This document shows, one piece after another, positions 32,091-40,876 of a DNA stretch of 64,000 nucleotides. The DNA is from Streptacidiphilus jiangxiensis. Its GTDB lineage: Bacteria; Actinomycetota; Actinomycetes; Streptomycetales; Streptomycetaceae. Each line of letters starts with the position of its first letter. Within the stretch, counting starts at the first letter, position 1. The stretch spans positions 62,001 through 126,000 of the forward strand of contig NZ_FOAZ01000006.1 of NCBI RefSeq assembly GCF_900109465.1. The letters run 5' to 3'. Below the pieces are notes generated by a model, which saw only the letters and a list, made by a program, of their open reading frames with translations, searched no databases and was not told where the DNA came from. The translations under genes and the position numbers were made by a program.

Positions 32091-32873
32091 ATGCGAATGC
32101 GGATGCGGCGGGTCGTGGCGGTCCGGGCGGTCACGCTGGCGCTCGGCCTGACGGCGGTCGTCGGCGCCGCTCTGGCCTCGGTCGGCCCGTACCAGGACAC
32201 CATGGCCTTCCATCACGCACAGCCGTGCCCCGAGGGCGGGTCGCCCCGGACCACCGCGGCAACGGCGGAACTCGACTGCATCGCAAGCGAGTCGGGCAGC
32301 GTGACCGGCCGCCACACCAACTCGGAGACGAACGCCGACGAGGGCAGCTCCTCCACCATCACGCACTACCTGGTGCAGGTGCGGCGGTCGTCCGGCGCGC
32401 GGGACGACGAGGAGGTCGGCGCGTCCGTCTACGCGGTGGCCCAACCCGGAGCAGCGGTACAGCTGCGGACCTGGCACGGCGTGGTGGTGCAACTGGCCGT
32501 CGGCGGCTGGACGGAGAGCTTCGACCCGGCACAGGAGCACCAACTGGGCTACACCGCCATGGCGGCCTGGACCGGCCTCGGCCTGCTGCTCTGGTTCCTG
32601 ATCGGCAACGGGAGCCTGCGGCAACTCCTCGGTTTCGTCGGGCTGCGGGCCTTCGGCTGGCTCCACTTCGGAGTCTGGACGATCTACCTGGTCTACTCGC
32701 TCCTGGCCGGCGGGCGGAGCACGGCCGACGAAGCCCTGCTGGGCGCGGTGTGGCTGCTCATGGCGGCGGCGAGCGTCGTCTGCGTCCGTCTCGGCTGGCA
32801 CGCGCACGGCGACGAGCCGTCCTTGGCGCGCATCGCCCGCAGGCGACGCCGCGACGGCGGCAGCGCGCCGTAG
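32091..32873 (+). CDS. Hypothetical membrane protein with extracellular domain
   Basis: A 260-residue protein. The N-terminal helix (VTLALGLTAVVGAALASVG) anchors an extracellular segment of about 110 residues that contains two cysteines (HHAQPCPEGG, AELDCIASESG) and a beta-like stretch. Three further helices follow (MAAWTGLGLLLWFLIGN, AFGWLHFGVWTIYLVYSLLA, LLGAVWLLMAAASVVCVRLG) and a basic cytoplasmic tail. The topology resembles streptomycete 'DUF3592-like' membrane proteins, which is a guess. It precedes the WhiB-like gene by 167 bases. Confidence 0.8.
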   Translation: MRMRMRRVVAVRAVTLALGLTAVVGAALASVGPYQDTMAFHHAQPCPEGGSPRTTAATAELDCIASESGSVTGRHTNSETNADEGSSSTITHYLVQVRRSSGARDDEEVGASVYAVAQPGAAVQLRTWHGVVVQLAVGGWTESFDPAQEHQLGYTAMAAWTGLGLLLWFLIGNGSLRQLLGFVGLRAFGWLHFGVWTIYLVYSLLAGGRSTADEALLGAVWLLMAAASVVCVRLGWHAHGDEPSLARIARRRRRDGGSAP

Positions 32874-33040
32874 GTCAGCAGCCCGAGCAGGCTGACGAAT
32901 CGGGCGGAAACCGTGTGAGGAACGCGGTTGCGGGCAGGCGCCCCCAAGCGGGCTGGACACAGAGCCGCCCGAACAGCGGGTCAGCACAGGAGGAATGGGC
33001 GCCGGGGGCGCGCAGATCGAGGAAGCGAGGTTGGCAGCTG

Positions 33041-33346
33041 ATGGGGCGTAAGCCGGATCTTCCAGGGTCGACTGAGTGGGCGTGGGCGTGGCAGGAGAGC
33101 GCCGCGTGCACCGAACAGGACACCGGGTTGTTCTTCCACCCGGCGGGCGAGCGGGGGCCGGACTTCGAGGCCAGGGAACGCGCCGCGAAGCGTGTGTGCG
33201 CGCGTTGCCCGGTCATGGCGCACTGCCGCGCCTACGCGCTGGAGGCGCGCGAACCCTACGGCGTGTGGGGCGGACTGTCCGAGGACGAACGCGTCTCGGT
33301 GCTGCGCCGCCGTCGCCGGGAACACGACCGGGCGACCGCGGCCTGA
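33041..33346 (+). CDS. WhiB-like (Wbl) regulator
   Basis: A 101-residue protein with the four cluster-binding cysteines C23, C53, C56 and C62 (ACTEQDTGLFFHP, RVCARCPVMAHCRAYAL) and the tryptophan beta-turn EPYGVWGGLSEDER that binds sigma-factor region 4, followed by a basic tail (RRRRREHDR). Wbl proteins hold a [4Fe-4S] cluster and control development, redox and antibiotic stress responses in actinobacteria. I cannot assign it to a named paralogue (whiB, wblA, wblC and so on) from the sequence alone. It has no obvious operon partner. Confidence 0.94.
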   Translation: MGRKPDLPGSTEWAWAWQESAACTEQDTGLFFHPAGERGPDFEARERAAKRVCARCPVMAHCRAYALEAREPYGVWGGLSEDERVSVLRRRRREHDRATAA

Positions 33347-33439
33347 GCGGCCTCACCCGAGGCGCGCGCTCGGCCCGACACCGTCGCACCGCACCACGTC
33401 ACGCCGCACCACCACACCCCCAGGAGAGGGGAAGCCACC

Positions 33440-33790
33440 GTGAGCAACGACGACACCACCAGGACCCGCCTGCTGGCCGTGGCGCACGCCGCAGCCGACT
33501 CGGTCGAGGCGGCAAGGTCCCACCTCGGCCACTCCGCCGGATCGGCGCGGTCGGCCGCCGGCCACGTCAGGGACAGCGTCGGGCACGCCGCGGCGGCGCA
33601 GGCGCGCCGGGCGTCGGGGAGCCTCACCGCACGGACCAAGGACGTCCCGGCGACCGGCCGTGCGTGGCCGACGACCGTCGTGCTGGGCACTGCGGCGGCG
33701 GCCGCACTGGGCATCGTGGTCCGCCGGCTCACGCGCAGCCCCGAGCCCACGACGTTCGTGCACCGCAACACGACCAGGCCACCGGCCTGA
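33440..33790 (+). CDS. Hypothetical YtxH-like protein
   Basis: A 116-residue protein behind AGGAGAGGGG. The first 75 residues are an Ala/His/Ser-rich amphipathic region (DSVEAARSHLGHSAGSARSA, GHVRDSVGHAAAAQARRASG) that could form a long helix, followed by one membrane helix (TTVVLGTAAAAALGIVV) and a basic C-terminal tail. Such late-embryogenesis/YtxH-like proteins are frequent near stress genes. No enzyme motif is seen. Convergent with a kinase gene. Confidence 0.7.
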   Translation: MSNDDTTRTRLLAVAHAAADSVEAARSHLGHSAGSARSAAGHVRDSVGHAAAAQARRASGSLTARTKDVPATGRAWPTTVVLGTAAAAALGIVVRRLTRSPEPTTFVHRNTTRPPA

Positions 33791-33822
33791 CACCGACTCG
33801 CCGACGCCTTCGGCGCTCAGCC

Positions 33823-35592
33823 TCAGCTGGTGCGTTGCAGGGACGCCTGGACGATCTCCCCGTTCTGGACCGTGTAGGTGCCGCTGTAGTCGGCCGTCGA
33901 GCCGTCGGTGTGCACGGCGTGCAGCTGGACGTCGACGGTGTCGCCGCTCTCGCCGTTGACGGTGAGCACGTCGCTGGAGGTGTCGGCGAAGCCGGAGGAG
34001 AAGGACGCGTAGGAGCCGCCGAGGTTCTTGCCGCCCAGGTTCCAGGCGGTGGGGTAGTCGTGGGCGTTGATCGCGTTGTAGTAGGCGCCGACCACCGATG
34101 CCGGATCGGCCGCCGGAGGCGGCGTGGGCGAAGGCGTGGGGGTGGGAGTCGGGGTCGGCGTGGACGTGGGCGTGGGCGTGGGCGTCTGGCTGGGGGTCGG
34201 CGAGGGGCCGGACCCGGCGGGGCTCGGCGAGGCGGACTGCGGCGTACCGGCCGGGGTGCTGGAGACGCTGACACCCGCCGAACCGGCGGAGGCGGTCTGG
34301 TGCGACGTGGCCGTCAGCACGGCCGCCGCGGCGCCGCCGCCCACCAGCGCGGCCCCGACGGCCGCGGCGGCGATGAGCAACGCCCGGCGTCGACCGCGCC
34401 CACCCGGCCCGGTCAACGCCGGGGGCGCCGTCGGGTACCCGTATCCGCCGGAGCCGTAGCCGGGGCCGGAGCCGTAGCCGGAGCCGTAGCCGCCGGGGGT
34501 GCCCGGACCGCCAGGCCCGCCCGGACCGACTCCGGGCACGAAGGGCGCCGTGGCGCCGAGCCCCGTCGCGCCGGGGACTCCGCCCAGCGTCCCCATCGGC
34601 GGCGTGGGCGGCATGGGTTGCTGCATCAGCGGAATCGTCAGGGGCGTCGGCGGCATGCCGAACTGCGGGGGCCGGTCCTGCGGCCCGGTGATCGGAGCGA
34701 CGGGAGCGACCGGGCCGACCGGGGCCGTCGGCGAGATGACGGTCGGCGTGCGCGGGGTGCGGCCCTGGGCGATCTCCTCCAGCAGCTGCAACGCCTCGTC
34801 GCCGGTGGCCCGCTGCTCGGGGTCCTTGCGCAGCAGGGCGTCCAGGACCGGCGCCAGCGGGCCGGCGTGGGTGGCCTGCGGCAGCGGGTCGCTGATCACC
34901 GCCTGCAGCGTGCCGATCGTGGTGGCGCGCAGGAACGGTGACTGTCCCTCGACCGCGGCGTACAGGGTGGCGCCCAGGGCCCACAGGTCCGACTCGGGTC
35001 CGGTGCGGTGGCCGGTGAGCCGCTCCGGCGCCAGGTAGTCGGGCGAGCCGACGATCTCGCCGGTGCGGGTCAGACCGCTGCCCCCGGCGAACTGGGCGAT
35101 GCCGAAGTCGGTGAGCACGACGCGGCCGCGTCGTTCGATCAGCACGTTGGCGGGCTTGACATCACGGTGCAGGACGCCGTGGCGGTGCGCCTGGACCAGC
35201 GCGGAGGCGACCTGCGCCCCCACCCGTGCCGCGTCGCGCGGCAGGAGGGTGCCCTCCATGGTGATGATCTCGGCGAGGGAGCGGCCGTCGATCAGCTCCA
35301 TCACGATCCAGGGCCGACCCTCGTCCTCGACGACGTCGTGGATCGTGATCACGCCGGGGTGGTCGATGCGCGCCGCCGCCCGGGCCTCCTGCTGCATCCG
35401 CGCGTACAGGACACCCGTCTCCTGCTCGCCCAGCCCGGCGACGTTCAGTTCCTTGACCGCCACCTCCCGGTCGAGAACCTGGTCGTGTGCCCGCCAGACG
35501 ATGCCCATGCCCCCACGGCCGAGCCGTTCGCCCAACAGGTAACGCCCTACGAGCACGCGGTCCTCGCCCGCTCTGGAGGGGTCAGCGGTCAT
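33823..35592 (-). CDS. Membrane Ser/Thr protein kinase (PknB-type)
   Basis: A 589-residue kinase from the ATG at 35592. The kinase domain covers about residues 16-275: GRGGMG loop (25-30), VAVKE with Lys47, HRDVKPANVL catalytic loop, DFGIA and YLAPERLTG. A Pro-rich and Gly/Tyr-rich juxtamembrane region follows (about 285-400), then one membrane helix (ALLIAAAAVGAALVGGGAAA) and a Pro/Thr-repeat extracellular stalk (a TPTPTPTPTP type run). A C-terminal NTF2-like extracellular domain (VVGAYYNAINAHDYPTAWNL, VQNGEIVQASLQ) ends it. The layout says it reads an outside signal. Divergent from a second kinase gene. Confidence 0.93.
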   Translation of the reverse strand: MTADPSRAGEDRVLVGRYLLGERLGRGGMGIVWRAHDQVLDREVAVKELNVAGLGEQETGVLYARMQQEARAAARIDHPGVITIHDVVEDEGRPWIVMELIDGRSLAEIITMEGTLLPRDAARVGAQVASALVQAHRHGVLHRDVKPANVLIERRGRVVLTDFGIAQFAGGSGLTRTGEIVGSPDYLAPERLTGHRTGPESDLWALGATLYAAVEGQSPFLRATTIGTLQAVISDPLPQATHAGPLAPVLDALLRKDPEQRATGDEALQLLEEIAQGRTPRTPTVISPTAPVGPVAPVAPITGPQDRPPQFGMPPTPLTIPLMQQPMPPTPPMGTLGGVPGATGLGATAPFVPGVGPGGPGGPGTPGGYGSGYGSGPGYGSGGYGYPTAPPALTGPGGRGRRRALLIAAAAVGAALVGGGAAAAVLTATSHQTASAGSAGVSVSSTPAGTPQSASPSPAGSGPSPTPSQTPTPTPTSTPTPTPTPTPSPTPPPAADPASVVGAYYNAINAHDYPTAWNLGGKNLGGSYASFSSGFADTSSDVLTVNGESGDTVDVQLHAVHTDGSTADYSGTYTVQNGEIVQASLQRTS

Positions 35593-35822
35593 GACACCTG
35601 CCCTTCGCCTCACTGCAGTTCTACCGTCCTGCAGTCGCCCATACCTGCAGAACCTGCGAAAAAGGGGGCGAAGCACCGTCCCCCGCGCCGGATCCTGCCC
35701 AACGACCGGACGGCCAAGCCTGCATGCTCCCACGAGCCTTCTCTGAAAGGGACGTTGAGTGGATGAGCCCGTCCTGCTCGTTTCACCCGCACGGTGTGGG
35801 GCGCGTGCGCGATGATGAGCGA

Positions 35823-37502
35823 ATGATGCCGGAGGGGGCGGAAACGGACAGGCTGGTGGCGGGGCGTTACCGACTGCGGTCGCCCCTCGGACGCGGCGGC
35901 ATGGGCCTGGTCTGGCGGGCGAGGGACGAGTTTCTCGGACGGGACGTCGCCGTGAAGGAGGTGCGCCTCGACGGAGACCAGTCGCCCGGCGCACGGCGCG
36001 AGCAGAACGAGCGCGTGCTGCGCGAGGCACGCGCGGCGGCGCAGGTGCGGCACCCGAACGTCGTCGTCCTGCACGACGTGGTGGAACAGGACGGCCGACC
36101 GTGGATCGTGATGGAGCTGGTCGAGGGGCGTTCGCTGGGCGCGGCCATCGCCCACGACGGCCCGCTGCCGCCACCGGAGGCGGCGCGGCTCGCGGCGCAG
36201 GTCGCCGGCGCTCTCGCAGCGGCCCACCTCGGCGGGGTGCTGCACCGGGACGTGAAGCCGGACAACGTGCTCGTGGAGACCGCCACGCGGCGGGCGGTCC
36301 TGACGGACTTCGGCATCGCGACACTGTCCGGCGGGACGTCGCTCACGGCGACGGGCGAGTTCGTCGGCTCCGTCGAGTACACCGCACCGGAGCGGATGAC
36401 CGGCCAGGAGGCGACGCCCGCCTCGGACGTGTGGTCGCTCGGCGTGCTGCTGTGCACAAGCCTCGCGGGCCGTTCACCCTTCCGACGCGACTCGCTGGGC
36501 GGCCAGGTTCAGGCGGTCCTGGCCGGCGAGGTCACCCCTCCGCCGGAGGCGGCGGGGCTCGCCCCGCTGATCACCCGCATGCTCGACCGCGACCCGCGCG
36601 GACGCCCCACGGCGGCCGACGTGGAGCGCGCGCTGCTCGCCGGCTGCGATCCGGGCGCGCAGCACGTCGCCCCGCCACCGGCCGGCTACACCCCGACGCA
36701 GCGGATCAGCGGCGTCCCCGGTGAGCCGGGACCCGTCCGCACCCCTCTCCCCGGCACCGGCACCGGACCTGGCCCCGGCCCCGACCGCAGCCCCGTTCGT
36801 AACCGTCGGACCGTCAGCGCACTCGTCCTGGGTGGTGTCCTGGGGGCCGCGGCGGTCGGCGGCTCGGTCGCCTTCGCACTCCGTGGCAGCGGGAGCGACG
36901 CTCCGCAGGCGCGGGTCTCCGTGCCCGCCGGCGCGACCACGCGACCGCCCGTGCACGGCGTCACGGCAACGACATCGGCAACCGCAACGGCGACGACGCC
37001 CAACCCGCCCTCAACCTCAACGTTAGGGTCAGCCCCGACGGGCGCAGCCCCCTCCGGGACCGCACCGGCCGGGTACCGGTGGACCGCCGACCCGGCGGGC
37101 TTCGCCCTCGACGTCCCCGATGGCTTCTACCGCAGCGACGAGCCCCCGCGGATCTTCTACTACTCCCCCGGCAAGCAGTTCCGGCTGGGCATCCGCCAGG
37201 AGAGCCCCGACCCGTCCGGCCCCCTCGGCGTGATGCAGGCCGAGGCCGCCCAGGGGCCGCAGACCTACCAGGGCTACCGTGACGCCTCGGTCACCCCCAC
37301 CACACGGGACGGGGACCCGGCCGCGCTGTGGGAGTTCACCTGGGACGGCTTCGGCGACGGCGGCGGTCCGCGCCGCACGCTCGACCTGTGCTGGGTCCAC
37401 GACGGGAGGCAGTACGACGTCTGGGTCTCGGCGCCGCTGACCGCCACGGAGCAGGGGCGCGCGTACTTCGAGACCGCCGCGCAGAGCTTCCAGGCGGGCT
37501 GA
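35823..37502 (+). CDS. Membrane Ser/Thr protein kinase
   Basis: A 559-residue kinase; the start at 35823 gives MMPEGAETDRLVAGRYRLRS, and upstream ATGs in frame are less likely. Kinase signatures are GRGGMG, VAVKE with Lys45, HRDVKPDNVL, DFGIA and YTAPERMTG. After a Pro-rich linker comes one membrane helix (VSALVLGGVLGAAAVGGSVA), a Thr/Ala-rich stalk and a C-terminal extracellular domain (AGYRWTADPAGFALDVPDGF, YYSPGKQFRLGIRQES, VWVSAPLTATEQGRAYFETA). The stalk contains a TTA codon at 37023-37025, so translation may depend on bldA tRNA. Its divergent neighbour is a paralogue with a different outer domain. Confidence 0.92.
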   Translation: MMPEGAETDRLVAGRYRLRSPLGRGGMGLVWRARDEFLGRDVAVKEVRLDGDQSPGARREQNERVLREARAAAQVRHPNVVVLHDVVEQDGRPWIVMELVEGRSLGAAIAHDGPLPPPEAARLAAQVAGALAAAHLGGVLHRDVKPDNVLVETATRRAVLTDFGIATLSGGTSLTATGEFVGSVEYTAPERMTGQEATPASDVWSLGVLLCTSLAGRSPFRRDSLGGQVQAVLAGEVTPPPEAAGLAPLITRMLDRDPRGRPTAADVERALLAGCDPGAQHVAPPPAGYTPTQRISGVPGEPGPVRTPLPGTGTGPGPGPDRSPVRNRRTVSALVLGGVLGAAAVGGSVAFALRGSGSDAPQARVSVPAGATTRPPVHGVTATTSATATATTPNPPSTSTLGSAPTGAAPSGTAPAGYRWTADPAGFALDVPDGFYRSDEPPRIFYYSPGKQFRLGIRQESPDPSGPLGVMQAEAAQGPQTYQGYRDASVTPTTRDGDPAALWEFTWDGFGDGGGPRRTLDLCWVHDGRQYDVWVSAPLTATEQGRAYFETAAQSFQAG

Positions 37503-37609
37503 GCACCGGCGCGCCACCGACTTTCCGCACGCCGAAACCGGTTGGCGCCCGCCGGGCCCCCGCTGCTAGCCTGCAGACAGCCGTGCAGCAGATCGAGGAG
37601 GTGGTACCC

Positions 37610-37663
37610 GTGAACACACAGACGACATGGGTGCTCCCCTCAGGGGTCACGGTCGGGCGATAG
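37610..37663 (+). CDS. Possible 17-residue peptide with strong ribosome site
   Basis: A GTG at 37610, preceded by GAGGAGGTGG, opens MNTQTTWVLPSGVTVGR and stops at TAG. It lies 49 bases upstream of the hydrolase gene at 37713, in a stretch where TTGGCG and TAGCCT (around 37542-37573) could be promoter boxes. It may be a leader peptide controlling the next gene or an independent small protein. No known attenuator pattern (runs of one amino acid codon) is visible. Confidence 0.4.
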   Translation: MNTQTTWVLPSGVTVGR

Positions 37664-37712
37664 GTCGTCGCCCGGGAGCGCCGTTCATCGAGCCCTCCCG
37701 AAAGGCACGACC

Positions 37713-38447
37713 ATGCATTTCACTTCCGAGCAGCGCCTGGACAACGGCGTTCTCGAGCGCGAGTTCACCCTCGGTCCCGACGGTGACGACCAGATCCCCG
37801 GCACGCTGTGGACGCCGACGTCCACCCCCGCACCGCTGATCCTGATGGCCCACAACAACGGCCTTCCCAAGGCGGAACCCCGCCTGGTGGCCCGGGCCCG
37901 GCTCACCGCCGCGCACGGTTACGCCGTCGCCAGCATCGACGCCCCCGAATGCGGTGACCGGCCCCGTTCCGCCGCCACCGACCAGGCCCGCGCCGAGCTG
38001 CGCCGGGCGATGCAGGCGGGCGAGCCGGTCGACGACATCTTCGAGTCCTTCGTGGGCCCGATGGTCGAGAAGGCGGCCCCGGAGTGGCTGACCACTCTGG
38101 ACGCCCTCCTCGCCGTGCCCGAGATCGACGGCCCGGTCGGGTACTCCGGCTGGACCGCCCTCGGTATCCGCCTCGCCGCCGTCGAGCCGCGCATCGCGGC
38201 CGCCGGCTTCTTCGCCGGCGGCTACGTGCCGCTCGCCCAGCGCGAGCAGGCCCGGCAGGTCACCGTCCCGCTGCTGTTCCTGCTGCAGTGGGACGACGAG
38301 GGCAACCCGCGTCAGAGGGCCCTCGACCTGTTCGACGCCTTCGGCAGCAAGGAGAAGACCCTCCACGCCAACCTCGGCGGCCACCTCGGCACCCCGTCGT
38401 TCGAGCGTGAGGACGGGGACCGCTTCTACGACCGCCACCTGAGGTAA
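37713..38447 (+). CDS. Alpha/beta-hydrolase, dienelactone-hydrolase-like
   Basis: A 244-residue protein. The N-terminal strands ([32 protein letters not shown]) and the elbow [19 protein letters not shown] show an alpha/beta-hydrolase core with Ser in GYSGWT as the likely nucleophile. [20 protein letters not shown] carries the acid region and [15 protein letters not shown] the catalytic His. Cytoplasmic, no signal peptide. The substrate is unknown. The short ORF at 37610 may regulate it. A degenerate copy of the same N-terminal pattern lies at 21930. Confidence 0.87.
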   Translation: MHFTSEQRLDNGVLEREFTLGPDGDDQIPGTLWTPTSTPAPLILMAHNNGLPKAEPRLVARARLTAAHGYAVASIDAPECGDRPRSAATDQARAELRRAMQAGEPVDDIFESFVGPMVEKAAPEWLTTLDALLAVPEIDGPVGYSGWTALGIRLAAVEPRIAAAGFFAGGYVPLAQREQARQVTVPLLFLLQWDDEGNPRQRALDLFDAFGSKEKTLHANLGGHLGTPSFEREDGDRFYDRHLR

Positions 38448-38463
38448 CCCCGCGCCACCCCAC

Positions 38464-38493
38464 GGCTGCCGCCCTGCTCCCGGGGCGGCAGCC
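38464..38493 (+). terminator. Hairpin after the hydrolase gene
   Basis: GGCTGCCGCCC (38464-38474) pairs perfectly with GGGCGGCAGCC (38483-38493) across an eight-base loop, 16 bases after the stop codon at 38447. No U-run follows. It isolates the hydrolase from the ComB-like gene. Confidence 0.65.
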
Positions 38494-38604
38494 CACCCGG
38501 CCGGCCGAAGACGATCGAGCGACTGCCAGGCACGGCCCGAGGACGACCGAACGGCGCGCCCCCTCCCACCCGTCTCCATCGCACGCGTGCGCGATCATGG
38601 GCGG

Positions 38605-39291
38605 ATGGACGCACGTTTCCTTGCCACCGCCGAGGTGGCCGAACTGCCCGAAGCCCCCTCCGTGGCCGTCGTCGTCGACGTCATGCGGGCGTTCACCGTG
38701 GCCGCCTGGGCCTTCGGCCAGGGCGCGGAGAGGATCGTGCTCGCCGAGTCGTTGGACGCGGCGCTGTCCCTCAAAGCGGCCCACCCGGAGTGGGTGGCGC
38801 TCAAGGACGGCCCGCCCGCGCCCGGGTTCGACGCCGTCAACTCCCCCGGCCTGCTCCGCACCACCGACCTCACCGGCCGGACCGTGGTGCAGAAGACCAC
38901 GGCAGGAACCGTCGGCGCCCTCGCGGTCCAGGACGCGTCACTGGTGCTGTGCGCCGGGTTCGTGGTGGCCGAGGCCACGGCCCGGCGGCTGCGGGAACGC
39001 GCCGGCGACACCGTCACGTTCGTGGTCACGGGCGAGGACGGGCGCGCCGAGGAGGATCTGGCGTGCGCGCAGTACATCGCCCGCAGGCTCACCGAAGCCG
39101 GGACGGAAGCGGCTCCCTACCTCCGCCGCGCCGCCGAGTCGCGCGCCGCGACCGAGCTGACGACCGGCGTGCGCCAGGGCGCCCATCCCGACGACGTCCC
39201 CCTCTGCCTCGAACTCGACCGGTTCCCCTTCGCCCTGGTGGCCGCCCTGGAGGGCCCCCTTATGGTCCTGCGCCCGCACGCGACCGGCTGA
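38605..39291 (+). CDS. ComB-like 2-phosphosulfolactate phosphatase family protein
   Basis: A 228-residue protein from the ATG at 38605. It has the ComB-fold hallmarks [20 protein letters not shown] (metal-binding Asp), [34 protein letters not shown] and [17 protein letters not shown], with [20 protein letters not shown] near the end. ComB hydrolyses 2-phosphosulfolactate in coenzyme M synthesis, but actinobacteria do not make coenzyme M, so the physiological substrate here is different and unknown. Many streptomycetes keep this single gene without pathway neighbours. Confidence 0.86.
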   Translation: MDARFLATAEVAELPEAPSVAVVVDVMRAFTVAAWAFGQGAERIVLAESLDAALSLKAAHPEWVALKDGPPAPGFDAVNSPGLLRTTDLTGRTVVQKTTAGTVGALAVQDASLVLCAGFVVAEATARRLRERAGDTVTFVVTGEDGRAEEDLACAQYIARRLTEAGTEAAPYLRRAAESRAATELTTGVRQGAHPDDVPLCLELDRFPFALVAALEGPLMVLRPHATG

Positions 39292-39323
39292 CGGACGGTG
39301 CGCGGGCCGGATTGCGGTGCGCG

Positions 39324-39857
39324 TCAGGGTTCTGCGAGCGGACCCCACTCGACGACGACGAGGTGCTCTTCGCGATACGCGTCCAGATCCGGGTGGTGCC
39401 AGCGCTCGCCGGCCCGGACCCGATGGAAACGGAAGACGGCGTTCGAGGGACCGGCGCTCACGATGCACCGCAGCGGAATCGGCGGCACGGCGTTCCGGCC
39501 CAGTGCGCAGACCTCGCGCGCCAGGCCGAGTCCCTGGAGCAGCAACTCCCGCTGGGCGCTGACCTCGACGACCGGTCCACCCTCGTCGAGCCGACCGACC
39601 GGGACGTCCACGTAGTCCTCCAGGTGGAAGCTGTTCACGCCGCACTCCCACCCCGTGAGGTCACCGCGGGCCGCCTCCGCGGGCCCCACCGACCGGCGAG
39701 CGGTCTCGGCGAGAACGACCGCGCCGTCGCGCACCACCAGCCCTCCGGCCAGGCGGGCTCGCAGCGCAGGGGTCGGCTCGCCGCCCGGGACCGCGGCACC
39801 GTGGCCGATGGCCCCGAGCAGCGACACCGCTCGATCGTTCATCCGTACCGTCAACAT
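39324..39857 (-). CDS. Hypothetical protein, 177 residues
   Basis: The ATG at 39857 begins MLTVRMNDRAVSLLGAIGHG; an ATG at 39842 is equally plausible. It is soluble and acidic-neutral, with no signal peptide or membrane helix. Segments NSFHLEDYVDVPVGRLDEGG and HHPDLDAYREEHLVVVEWGP suggest a beta-rich C-terminal half. No family recognised. It is followed in the same direction by nothing and preceded by a methyltransferase gene 36 bases away (transcription order: methyltransferase first), so they may form a two-gene unit. Confidence 0.7.
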   Translation of the reverse strand: MLTVRMNDRAVSLLGAIGHGAAVPGGEPTPALRARLAGGLVVRDGAVVLAETARRSVGPAEAARGDLTGWECGVNSFHLEDYVDVPVGRLDEGGPVVEVSAQRELLLQGLGLAREVCALGRNAVPPIPLRCIVSAGPSNAVFRFHRVRAGERWHHPDLDAYREEHLVVVEWGPLAEP

Positions 39858-39893
39858 GGCTTCAGGATGCCGGGCAGCGGCCGCGACGTCTGC

Positions 39894-40652
39894 TCAGTTT
39901 GCGTCCGCCTCCCGGCGGAACAGCGCGGTCCACAGGAACGGCACGCCGAAGAGCGCCGACTCGGGCGGCTCCTCGCGCATGCGGCGCAGCTCGACCTCGG
40001 CCAGGTCGGAGAAGATCCACCGCAGTGCCTCGGGGTTGTAGGCGAGGCCGCCCTGAAGCTCGCCCGCGCGGTAGAGATCCGCATCGGTGAGCTCCGAGCC
40101 CATGCCGCCCTCGCCGGCGGCGAAGACGGTGAGCGCAAGGTGCCCGCCGCGGGCGAGGACGCGGTCGAGGAGCGCCAGGTAGCCGACCCGGCGGTGCGGC
40201 GGCAGATGGTGGAAGCAGCCGGAGTCGACCACCAGGTCGTAGGGGCCGCTCAACTCGGCGGCGGAGAGGGCGAAGGCGTCACCGCAGAGGAAGCGGACGT
40301 CGGCGCCGGACTCCCGGGCCCGCTCCTCGCCCCAGGCGACGGCCACCGGCGAGAGGTCGACGGCGTCGACCCGGAAGCCGTGCGCGGCGAGGAAGAGCGC
40401 GTTGCGGCCCGCCCCGCAGCCCAGGTCCAGCGCCCGGCCGCCGGGGGTGACGAGCCCACGGTCGAGAAGGGCGGCCAGGTTCTCGTCCGGCTTGGCCGCG
40501 AAGAACGGGACGGGCCGCGAGCGGTCGGCGTAGAAGCGGTCCCAGAAGTCCCTGCCGTCGCCGGTCGCCAAGCGACCGGCCTCCGGCTCGGATGCGAAGA
40601 GTCCGTCCAGGAGCGCAAGGACATCCTCGACGGTGCGTACGGTCCGGTCCAT
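39894..40652 (-). CDS. Class I SAM-dependent methyltransferase
   Basis: A 252-residue protein. The SAM-binding motif I is RALDLGCGAGRNALFLAAHG, motif II VDAVDLSPVAVAWGEERARE, and LVVDSGCFHHLPPHRR and ARGGHLALTVFA cover motifs III and post-motif. FWDRFYADRSRPVPFFAAKP at the N-terminus is typical of the thiopurine/tellurite-type (TPMT-like) small-molecule methyltransferases. The substrate cannot be told. The adjacent downstream hypothetical gene may be co-transcribed. Confidence 0.9.
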   Translation of the reverse strand: MDRTVRTVEDVLALLDGLFASEPEAGRLATGDGRDFWDRFYADRSRPVPFFAAKPDENLAALLDRGLVTPGGRALDLGCGAGRNALFLAAHGFRVDAVDLSPVAVAWGEERARESGADVRFLCGDAFALSAAELSGPYDLVVDSGCFHHLPPHRRVGYLALLDRVLARGGHLALTVFAAGEGGMGSELTDADLYRAGELQGGLAYNPEALRWIFSDLAEVELRRMREEPPESALFGVPFLWTALFRREADAN

Positions 40653-40807
40653 CCGGCGGCCCCCCTTTCAACCGGGCCCGATCCTAGGGGTGGGAGGAGC
40701 AAAAGGCCAGGTCAGAGCAGATGCGGCGCGGCCTTGCGCGGGCTCGTGCGGGCCGGGCGCGCGGGGGTGGCCCCGCCGCTCCGGCCCCCGGCCCCGCGTC
40801 GCGCGAA

Positions 40808-40832
40808 GCCCCTCCCAGGGTCGGGGAGGGGC
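40808..40832. terminator. Terminator between the GH64 and methyltransferase genes
   Basis: GCCCCTCCC (40808-40816) pairs with GGGAGGGGC (40824-40832) over a seven-base loop, followed on the plus strand by CTTTCCC. It lies about 45 bases beyond the GH64 stop (leftward transcription) and upstream of the methyltransferase gene. Confidence 0.7.
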
Positions 40833-40876
40833 CTTTCCCGCCCGCGCCCGGGAAGGAGATGTGACGAGTTCTCCGA

